In this document: positions 56,363 to 64,000 of the stretch, one piece after another
How the letters are laid out: each line of letters starts with the position of its first letter
How positions within the stretch are numbered: position 1 is the first letter of the stretch
Source: Vandiemenella viatica
Taxonomy: Eukaryota; Arthropoda; Insecta; Orthoptera; Morabidae
Length of the DNA: 64,000 bases
Reading direction: 5' to 3'
Assembly (NCBI GenBank): GCA_031002005.1
Contig: CM061918.1
Location: 43,560,047 to 43,624,046 of the forward strand
The notes under the pieces: model-generated
What the model saw: the letters and a program-made list of their open reading frames with translations, nothing else
Databases searched by the model: none
What the model was told of the DNA's origin: nothing
Translations under genes and position numbers: made by a program

Positions 56363-56611
56363 GTGGCTAAGGCGCTTGCTTTCAAAACGTTCGCTACTCC
56401 TGCCCCGGACACGAATCCCGGCAGGCGCAGGAATTTTGAGAGTTGTGTTTAATCATATGAGCTATGCCAGGCCGCTCCGTGGTTCGGATTCCACGTTAAA
56501 CTGTAGGTCCCAGAGGAAAGGAACTGGCCGTCCTACCTCTGACACAATGGCTTAGTATGCCTCCTTCGGGAGGATCCAACCAACCTTCGGGTTGTAGACT
56601 AAGTTAAGTTT
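56363..56611 (+). mobile_element. SINE B, most complete copy
   Basis: Head GTGGCTAAGGCGCTTGCTTT, B-box ACACGAATCCCGGC, linker TTTAATCATATGAGC, body TAAACTGTAGGTCCCAGAGG, AAAGGAACTGGCCGTCC, and the terminal hairpin CTTCGGGAGGATCCAACCAA with CCTTCGGGTTG. The first bases of the head are missing. It lies at the A-rich end of the LINE. Confidence 0.85.
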
Positions 56612-57515
56612 AATGGTATGTAGATAAGAAGAAGTGCAGAGTTAATTAACATTATCGCCACGCGAGACTAGAACAAACCACGAAATCTGAAATGGTGGAA
56701 CATCATTAGAAGGAGGGTATTGAATTTAGTGTAATATAACTACAATCATTGCAGAACCGACAGATTTTTTGTAACGCAAACTTGAGGAGTCGATAGAAAT
56801 TTATAAACAACTTAAACAAAGACGGGGACAATGGTACCAGTCATATGTGGATGTGTGTACTAGCAAACGAACGCGTTGCAACACGGAGTGCAAACCTCTC
56901 TGGAATAACAGACATTTCTTAGCAGAGAAACAACATCATCTCCGGTGGAGAATATAAACAGTTCACGTAATGTACCTGAAAACGAAGCGAATACATTAAT
57001 TTGAAGTAGCACTGATGGGGGCCACAGGTTTGAACTGAAACGTTGGAATCATCAGCAATAAAAACGCTGCGCAAAAAGCGAAAGGAAAAGTAAGATCAAT
57101 TTCTATAAAATTAAGTGGTTGGAGGGCTGTGTGGGCCACTTAGAGCTGTGTGTGTGGTGGTTTGATATGCAGCACCGCAATCACAAACTGGTTTCTCTCG
57201 TATTCCTCACTCAAACAAAGAATCACATCTGCCACGATTCGAATGCATTCTGCTCAGTGGCAATCAGAATTTTCGTGGATACTTCAAACTTCCTGGCGGA
57301 TGATAGGGACCAAAGTTGGAGCGCACAAAGCTGCTGTTTAGTCTGCCCGTTAAATTGGTCAAGCCGTACTGCCATAAAACCTGTTTTAATTGATCTCGGA
57401 ATTTTAATGGGCGAGAGTTGAACTTTCACGTTTAGTAATTCCTTTTTTTAATATAATCCCAACAGAACCTGTTCGCGACTGATAGAAGATGGTTGTATAT
57501 CATATATATTTCAAC
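56612..57515. other. No gene seen
   Basis: A 100-codon frame at 57119-57421 has no recognisable domain. AT-rich to 57515. Confidence 0.4.
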
Positions 57516-57519
57516 AAGC

Positions 57520-57815
57520 AATTCTTGTATATATTTGGTGTCTCAGAAACGACTTTAATGATTTAGATAAGATTTTGTATGTAAATAATGTTTCACTTTT
57601 CAAGTTTATCTAAATAGTTATGTTCCCTGAAAAAAATAAAAAATAAACGTGATTTTAAATATAAAACAAAATTAATTCTTGTATTTAGTACCTCGGAAAC
57701 GGCTTAACAATTTGGATGAAATTTCATATTCAGATAAGTTTATCTAAATAGGTGTTTTCCCTTGGAACAAAAAGGCAATTTTGATATTTGGTATCTCGAA
57801 ACGACTCTAACGCCA
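57520..57815 (+). repeat. Degenerate ~120-150-bp tandem repeat
   Basis: The phrase (T)GGTATCTC-GAAACGACTTTAA and GATTTAGATAAGATTTT, AAGTTTATCTAAATAG recurs near 57540, 57690 and 57790. Divergence is high. Confidence 0.55.
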
Positions 57816-58009
57816 TCTCGTAGAAGTTTGGTAGGCCTGAAGCTGTTTATATATTTTGATGGTAACCGTAAAGTAAAAAATGAATAAAAACCACAATATA
57901 GCTGAATATTTAAAATTAAGCGTTGAACTGCATGCATTCAAGAATTTTATTTAACCGACTGTAGTTCTTATGTAGGTAGGTTGAAGCATAGTGAATATAT
58001 AGCAAATAT

Positions 58010-58215
58010 GAAGCGGTCTCAGTGGGCACAGGAATTTTTAAGAGTTTTATTTGATCATATGAGCAAACCTAGGAAGATCCGTTGTTTGGATTTCACGTTA
58101 AACTGTAGGTCCCAGAGGAACAAGCCATTGTAGCTCTGATACAATGACTTAGTATGCCTCCTTTGGGAAGATCCAACCAACCTTTGGGTTGTGGACTAAG
58201 TTAGTTTTTATAATA
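58010..58215 (+). mobile_element. SINE B, 3' three quarters
   Basis: Starts CTCAGTGGGCACAGGAATTT, then TTGATCATATGAGC, TTAAACTGTAGGTCCCAGAG and the CTCCTTTGGGAAGATCCAAC hairpin region. The head up to the B-box is missing. Confidence 0.75.
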
Positions 58216-58850
58216 TATTGTCTATATATATTAAAAGGTTTCAAAATTCTGCACTTGTTGGAGAAAGTGATGAGGGGATGTACGAGGGAAGTAAAGGAAT
58301 TGGTTACAAAACTTTGGTCAGACCATTGCTCGAATATGGTAGTGTAGTATGGGACCCACATTTTGAGTATCAAATACAGGAGTTGGAGAGGGTGCAATGA
58401 AGGGTTGCTAGGGTTTCTGGAAATTATCGCAGAATACAATCAGTGACGGATATGATAAAGGAGCTGGAATGGGATTCATTGCAAGGCAGGAGGAGGGTGA
58501 AGAGGGTGATGGGAGTGTACAAGGTGTATACCGGCGATGAGGCATGGAAAGATATTTGTGTAGGTATGAAAAGAAGTGCATGGAAGGGAAAAGATGACCA
58601 TGACCACAAGCTGGTACTCGATTTCAGGCACAAGGGTGTAGGAAGATTCTCTTTTATAGGTAAGGGTGTCAGGAATTAGAATAATTTACCAAGGGAAATG
58701 ATTAATATTTTACCAAAAACATTGAAAGAATTTAAAGTTAAAGTTTTTAGATGGAAAATGTAGGTAAGTGCAGGAAAAGGGGAAGATATGTGTTTAGGGA
58801 AATTGCCACCGGTACGTGTGCTCCATTGCTATCTAATTAAAATAAAATCT
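58216..58850 (+). mobile_element. CR1/jockey LINE, ORF2 C-terminus and 3' end
   Basis: The frame TLVRPLLEYGSVVWDPHFEY then QIQELERVQ, RVARVSGNYRRIQSVT, IKELEWDSLQGRRR matches the region after RT in jockey/CR1 elements. WNNLPREM-type residues near 58680 are shifted (NNLPREMINILPKTLKEF). Stops at 58397 and 58677 break it. The 3' end GGGAAATTGCCACCGG and GTGTGCTCCATTGC is shared with 8620-8725. Confidence 0.82.
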
Positions 58851-59139
58851 CTAAAGATTTTGATGAAATCTTGCATATTGAGCAGAAAACGAACGAGGCT
58901 GACCGAACCAGATACTGGTTTAAAACTGGTAACCAGTGAGTCGGAGTAGTCTTAATCGTGCCGCATATTTTGATCATAGCTGGATTTACTACTTTCTCGA
59001 AGTAAGCACTGTGCAGTCAAAGGACACAGCAACATTCGGCTGCAGAGTAGCTATACCAGACTTTTACTGAGATGCATTCACGGGTTGTCAGTCAGCGGCT
59101 CAATCTCTGTTTAAGTTTTATTGAATCAACACTCTGATA

Positions 59140-59383
59140 GCCGGTCCTGGTAGTGTAGTGGCTAGTGCGCTGGCCTCGCATTGCAAGGGCCGCAGGTTCG
59201 AGTCCGGCCTCGGGCATGGGTGGTTTTAATTAAGTGTTGTGTTCGTCTTGTTCTGTCCTCATTGTAGTGTCAACAACATCATAATGAAACTTTGATACAG
59301 CAGTTGAAACATAAACAAATTGTAGCTGGCTAAAATGGTCGCAACGACCGAAGGCCATATTAAAAAAAAAAACGAAAAAAAAC
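59140..59383 (+). mobile_element. SINE D, full length with TSD
   Basis: The TSD ACACTCTGATA is exact at 59129-59139 and 59384-59394. The tRNA head is well preserved: A-box TGGTAGTGTAGTGGCTAGTG, anticodon-arm region CTCGCATTGCAAGGG, B-box AGGTTCGAGTCCGG. The body is unlike SINE A-C (TAAGTGTTGTGTTCGTCTTG, AATGGTCGCAACGACCGAAG) and ends in A-rich sequence. It is the only SINE D copy seen in this window. Confidence 0.92.
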
Positions 59384-59797
59384 ACACTCTGATAATCACA
59401 TCGTGCAGTGCATTCTACAGAGAGATCTGCTGCGATTCAACTGCCCTGAGCCGGAAGTTTCACTATAATTTTCTTGGTGTCTAAATATCCGAGAATTTTG
59501 CTTTGGCAGTAGTGTCAGTAAAACTTGGTTTACTCATTAACAAAAGGATACAGAACAAAAAAGATAGACACTGTTGGACTTGTCAGTTGTTTAAGTTGTG
59601 AAATATTGATGCCAACAATTTACTGGAAACTATAAAACTCTAAGATGGGTTCGTTTTCCAGAATGTTATGAGATCGGCCTGTACTGATTTTAATTTTTTT
59701 TTAGGAATGGTGGGGCAACGGAATTACAAACGAGAGACTAACTCCAGACAACCTCTTTCTGCTTATATCAAGGTAACAGCAACACTTGGATTCGTTG

Positions 59798-60345
59798 CAA
59801 TTTAGCCCAGTCAATAAAGGGCCAAAAACAGTGAATGTCGGAACTTTCTCTGGTAAGCTGAATTTTCTCCCAGTAGTAGATCACTATTAGAGAGACATTT
59901 TTTCAAAAGTCCCCGAAAATTCCCATGGAGCTTCCCCCCCTACCCCCCCTTCAAGTTTAAAATGTAGAGTTTTACGCAATCGCATATAACTTTTTAACCA
60001 AAAGTTTATTAAGGTTATATTACTTACAGTTTTATTCCCTGATAAATATTCTACATCTTTTATAAAAACATAATTTATGATATGTGCAGCAGTTTTCCCG
60101 TAAATTAACGAAATGTTGTAAAAAAACCAATATTTTTTTGCCACCTATCTACGTTTTGGCAAAACCATATTTTTATTCGTCACCAAATGAAAAAATGCTT
60201 CGAATGAAAGTTGTAGCTCATATATTCCTGAGTACATCGGTGTATAAACATATACAGTTATGTGTATTACTCTACTAGTAACATAGAGAACAGTAGCTGG
60301 GTTTTGAACGCGTGAGCGCCCGGGAGTCGGCGGGCAGCGTGAGCC
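59798..60345 (+). repeat. Left terminal inverted repeat
   Basis: About 548 bp. Contains AATTTATGATATGTGCAGCA, TTTCCCGTAAATTAACGAAA and CACCTATCTACGTTTTGGCA, all mirrored at the right. On the minus strand a frame of 85 codons is open (59887-60144), and the equivalent right-hand frame gives a similar peptide (SLIYGKTAA, VEYLSGNK), which is a by-product of TIR homology. Confidence 0.9.
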
Positions 60346-60387
60346 GGCCGCGCCCGTTGTGTAAGAGGAAGAATAAAGGTGCTATAA

Positions 60388-62207
60388 TTTCCAGAAATAA
60401 TTTTTAATGGACGAGGCATAACCGACAGCACTCTATCGAAATGGGTCCTCCGAACACAATTTTTCTTAAAAATTCATGATGCTGTCGAAGCTTATTTTGG
60501 GACATCAATTCAGTACAATGATCTTCACGTATCTAGACGAGAAAGAGATTTGTCGGACCTGCAAACATTTACAACATGGTTCCAAACACACAATCCTTTT
60601 ACAAAACTATCAGGTGAATTAGTTTCATTGACATCTGGATTCGTGTGTGATGATTCAATAAACTGCGATGAAGCTTATGATGTCGGTCTCTCAGCCATAG
60701 CCAAAATGAAGGGAACTAACTTCCATGATATTAAACCTCACAGGAAGGATATGGTTAAGACTCAAGCAGTGCAGAAGTCAGCATTGGTACGATCAAAAGA
60801 AGTTTGTGTGAACTCCCAATAACTTTTTAACCGTATTTTGTGTGTGTGCGACAGTCCCGGAAAATAAGGTCGGAATTCGAACTGTCTCCTCGACCACCTG
60901 CTTTGTTTGATGATGTATCCTTACGAAAAGGAACAAAATCGTCACTGATGAAGGTATTTGAAGAAGGTGTCATCGACGTAACGGACCAAAATGGTGCAAC
61001 TTATGTTTTGGACGGGGGATTTCTTCTACACAAAGTAGCGTGGCCAAGAAATTGTTCCTATGGCGTCATCTTAGAAACTTACTGTACATATTTTGTAAAT
61101 AAATATGGATCTAATTCAATTGTAGTATTTGATGGTTATCCATACGAGCCAACAACGAAAAATGAAGAGCAAAACAGAAGAGCAGCCAAAAGATCTTCAC
61201 CGGACATAGTATTTGATGAAAACACAATTTGTGTTACTGGTAAAGAGGAGTTTTTAGGAAATACTAGTAACAAGAGAAAACTGGTACTAGCTTTGGCATC
61301 TGAATTCAGAAAACGAGGACTACAAGTTGTTACAGCGGAAGATGATGCTGATGTGCACATTGTTATGACAGCAATTCAACAGCAGAGAAGTGACTGTAAG
61401 GTATTTGTCGTTGGAACCGATACCGACTTAATAGTATTACTTACGGCACTGGCTCCTGAAAGTACTTGTATATACTTCTGTAAAGAGATAGGGGGTGCAG
61501 TTCCATTAACAGTGTAGTACAGAATCGCCACTCTCATAGAAAAGTTTGGAGATTAACGTCAGTTACTTCTGTTTTGTCACGCTATGACCGGATGTGATAC
61601 CACATCCAGCATGTATGGAATGGGCAAATTAAAAGCGATAGAATTGCTCAGATCGAAACCTGATATGCAGAATACAGCGAGGAAGTTTTTGGATGATTCT
61701 ACAACAAGAGAGGACCTTTTGATTGCTGGTGAGAATTTGGTTTTATGTTTTTATGGGTTAGAGAAATATTCAAATCTGAATGAAGCCCGTTACTACAAGT
61801 TCTTGACAGTAACAAAGAAAAGTTCCCTTAGATCAAATTTTCATCTAGCAACATTACCTCTAACGTCTGAGGCATGTCGTGAACATTCGCTGAGAGTATT
61901 TTTGCAATTTCAAAAATGGTTAGGTAATACTCTTGATGCTACAAACTGGGGTTGGAAAATTGAAAACGTGAAAGAAATGAGAGGTACCAAAAGAACATTG
62001 AAACCAATTCCTACCTCGAAGCCATTTGCTCCAAACGAACTGCTGTACTTAGTGTCATGTTCTTGTAAACAAGGATGCGGACAATACTGTGCATGTAGAA
62101 AAGTGAACCTGAGTTGCACTGCAATGTGTAAACACTGTAGTGGCTTATCTTGCCTAAATTCACACCTGTATTCAGAAGAAGAAGATGAATTTCCTCATAC
62201 AGACTAA
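60388..62207 (+). pseudogene. FEN1/XPG-like nuclease with CXC domain (broken)
   Basis: The open part from 60388 (SKWVL at 60433, FTTWFQTHNPF near 60565) is an N-terminal domain I recognise only as part of this family. A frameshift at about 60823-60860 leads into YVLDGGFLLHKVAW (first acidic site), IVVFDGYPYEPTTK with EEQNRRAAK (FEN1-like FDG...RR), AEDDADVHIVMTAI and VVGTDTDLIVLL (the I-domain acidic pairs). After TAG at 61515 and TAA at 61554, same frame, comes MTGCDTTSSMYGMGKLKAIE, matching the FEN1 GCDY...GIG...A-ELI helix-two-turn-helix. The end is a CXC-type cysteine cluster (CSCKQGCGQYCACRKVNLSC, CKHCSGLSC). FEN1-family enzymes cut DNA flaps. The CXC region likely binds DNA or zinc. No start ATG was found upstream in frame. 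I recall similar uncharacterised proteins in many invertebrate genomes. Confidence 0.8.
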
Positions 62208-62699
62208 TATGTAACCGTTATCAAAGAGACATGCTTCTAAACATAAAATAAGTTTTATGAGATACAATAATCATGACTTGTAAATATTAAATCGGTGTAT
62301 ATAATATCTGTGGTGGGTGGGAGGTCCGTGATGCTGTTTTAAAACACAAGTAATTTAAAACAGCTGCCGGTTTAGCCAGTCCGGGACACGGCGGGTCCAT
62401 AGGTGGTGGATAATGGAATGGCCTGATATAACAAGGCTAGGTTAAATCCCCCGAACCAAAACTGGCATACAAATATGTACAATAATTAATTATGAATAAA
62501 ATTAAAATCTCTAATTCAAATATGTTATAATCAGAAAAACAAATTTTACTTCTCATATCACTCTAATGTTATTTTGATTATACACAAATATTTACTAAAT
62601 TACAAATTAAAGGTCGACACACTATGGGCTAGTACGAGTATAAGTGTTAAAAATAGATGTTATAATTACAGTATTAACTAATTGAATAGGCATATGAGG

Positions 62700-63247
62700 A
62701 TAAGGCGCCTTTCGCCTACGCCCGCCGACTCCCGAGCGCTCTCGCGCTCAAAACCTAGCTACTGTTTTCTATGTTACTAGTAGAGTAATACACATAACTG
62801 TATATGTTTATACACCGATGTACTCAGGAATATATATGCTACAACTTTTATTGGAAACATTTTTTCATTTGGCGAAGAATAAAAGTATGGTTTTGCAAAA
62901 ACGTAGATAGGTGGCAAAAAAATATTGTTTTTTTACACATTTCGTTAATTTACGGGAAAACTGCTGCACTTATCATAAATTATGTTATTATAAAAGTTGT
63001 AGAATATTTATCAGGGAATAAAATTGTAAGTAATACAACCTTAACAAACGTTTGGTTAAAAAGTTGTATGCGATTGCGTAAAACTCTACATTTTTAAACT
63101 TAAATGGGGGGTAGGGGGGGAAGCTCCAATGGAATTTTCGGGGACTTTTCAGAAAATAATCCTCTCATCAAGGTCTATCACCCTTGAAAAAATCAGCTTT
63201 ACCAGAAAGAGTTCCGACACAAAACCTTTATTGACTGGGCTAAATTG
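62700..63247 (-). repeat. Right terminal inverted repeat
   Basis: Mirror of 59798-60345. The outer 20 bp match exactly. Differences include ATGGAATTTTCGGG against CATGGGAATTTTCGGG in the part near the end. Confidence 0.9.
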
Positions 63248-63254
63248 GAGATTC

Positions 63255-63370
63255 TTCAAAAATTAGCTTAGTCCACAAACTGAAGGTTAGTTAAATCCTC
63301 CCGAAAGAGGTGTAATAAGCCAATGTGTTGGAGGTAGAACAACCAGTTCCTTTCCTTTGCAATTGGAATG
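63255..63370 (-). mobile_element. SINE B tail fragment
   Basis: TTAGCTTAGTCCACAAACTG, AAATCCTCCCGAAAGAGG and GAGGTAGAACAACCAGTTCC are the reverse complement of the SINE B 3' hairpin and body. It directly abuts the right TIR. Confidence 0.75.
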
Positions 63371-63515
63371 AAGGAAAAAAGATATATCGATAAATATCGT
63401 ATGGATATTCACAAACAATATCAATGTATATCAAGAAAAATATATAGATATGTCGATATATCGATATTTTTATATAAAGCCAGTAATTATCTAAAAATAT
63501 TCCCAAAATATATCA
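63371..63515. repeat. ATATCGATA-rich segment, hAT-subterminal-like
   Basis: GATATATCGATAAATATCG, ATGTCGATATATCGATATTT resemble the subterminal motifs of the hAT element at 16152-17082. No element ends were found. Confidence 0.45.
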
Positions 63516-64000
63516 AAATATTTAAGAAAATTAAAGGAACTTTCAAACGATACGGAAAATTTTATTAATTTATCTTTTTAAACAATCTATAAAACCAGTA
63601 TTCGTCTGATGTAGACTTCAAAAGAACTCTCTTTTTTATATGTACTGCGTCAGTCTATTTTCGCTGTCCACTGCCGCCAAGTTAATTGCAGAATCCCCTC
63701 TTGCGGACTACACAGAAGAGGCTTGGCATTTCAGGTATTTCGTCAACGCATCAACCGTTATTCATCAATGAAGAAACTCGTTAAAAAAAAGCTGTTAATC
63801 TACTCAACCCTCAACGCCGCAACACTAATGCTTAATCAATGTTCGTTAACTATAAAAACAACTCAACCGTTAACATTCGAATACGTTGACAAAAAAATGA
63901 TGTTAACGTAAACCTGTTACATTTTAACACCTTTCCTTAGCATCCTAAACATTGATGAAAAGCTGTTAAATTACGACTAATTCACTTTTCTAAAACGCTT
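63516..64000. other. No gene seen
   Basis: AT-rich, with recurring CTGTTAA/CGTTAAC words near 63780-63970. The window ends here. Confidence 0.35.

Larger units (their letters stand above)
59798..63247 (+). mobile_element. Long-TIR element carrying a FEN1-like nuclease gene
   Basis: CAATTTAGCCCAGTCAATAA begins the left terminal inverted repeat and its reverse complement ends the right one. The repeats extend about 545 bp (59798-60345 and 62700-63247) and differ by scattered substitutions and small indels. Between them lies a single nuclease-CXC reading frame. No TSD is obvious at this boundary. The inner ends of the TIRs are GC-rich (GAGTCGGCGGGC) in an AT-rich element. I infer a DNA transposon, but no DDE transposase is present. 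Confidence 0.8.

Noticed and set aside
57119..57421. 100-codon plus-strand frame
   Set aside because: No domain, no splice context and overlapping open frames on both strands.
59887..60144. 85-codon minus-strand frame and its 97-codon partner at 62804-63097
   Set aside because: Their peptide similarity simply reflects the inverted repeats of the nuclease element, not a gene pair.

Overview
The window is a 64-kb stretch of a repeat-dominated, AT-rich animal genome. It is almost certainly an insect, and I infer a large-genome polyneopteran (orthopteran, phasmid or cockroach-like). Reasons: the only host-type gene fragment is the C-terminus of a CD36/SNMP-like receptor split by a GT-AG intron; there are mariner, Tc1, hAT, Harbinger-like, CR1/jockey, RTE-like and L1/Tx1-like elements; and a tRNA-derived SINE (called SINE A here) is present in over a dozen copies and resembles SINEs I remember from locust and cockroach genomes. 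No lookup was possible, so the taxon is inference. No prokaryotic features, CRISPR arrays, genuine tRNA genes or rRNA genes were seen.

Layout. 1-12 kb: dispersed repeats and tandem units, a complete but broken 1.3-kb mariner-like transposon (4208-5504, TA duplications), and several SINE A copies, two with clear target-site duplications (TSDs). 12-21 kb: LINE scraps, a possible solo LTR, a Tc1-like transposon broken up by a SINE, a hAT element with an 8-bp TSD and a SINE head, then a Harbinger-like MITE carrying a nested hAT-like MITE. 21,677-22,676 is a 1000-N placeholder gap. 22.7-28.7 kb is a giant inverted repeat (palindrome) around a 309-nt spacer; each arm carries a copy of an unrecognised ~190-residue protein gene and a mariner transposase N-terminus. 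28.8-31 kb is a mosaic of direct duplications enclosing a 254-bp satellite. 31-33.6 kb has GC-rich islands, a TCAAGTGG minisatellite and a TTAA-flanked MITE.

35,366-38,420 holds the last two exons of the CD36-family gene, with a 2.7-kb intron containing an RTE-like LINE tail. 38.4-51 kb is intergenic or intronic sequence with satellites, SINEs and a ~1-kb Harbinger-like copy. 51.2-56.36 kb is a nearly full-length but frameshifted L1/Tx1-like LINE with gag-like ORF1, endonuclease, reverse transcriptase and a C-terminal zinc knuckle. 58.2-58.85 kb is a CR1/jockey 3' end.

59,798-63,247 is the most interesting unit: a 3.45-kb element with ~545-bp terminal inverted repeats whose only gene encodes a FEN1/XPG-type structure-specific nuclease (N, I and helix-two-turn-helix motifs all visible) joined to a CXC cysteine-rich domain. 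No DDE transposase was seen. The copy is broken by a frameshift and two stops. It is the best candidate here for an unusual mobile system.

The genes do not form a pathway. The window is layered transposon debris around the end of one host gene.
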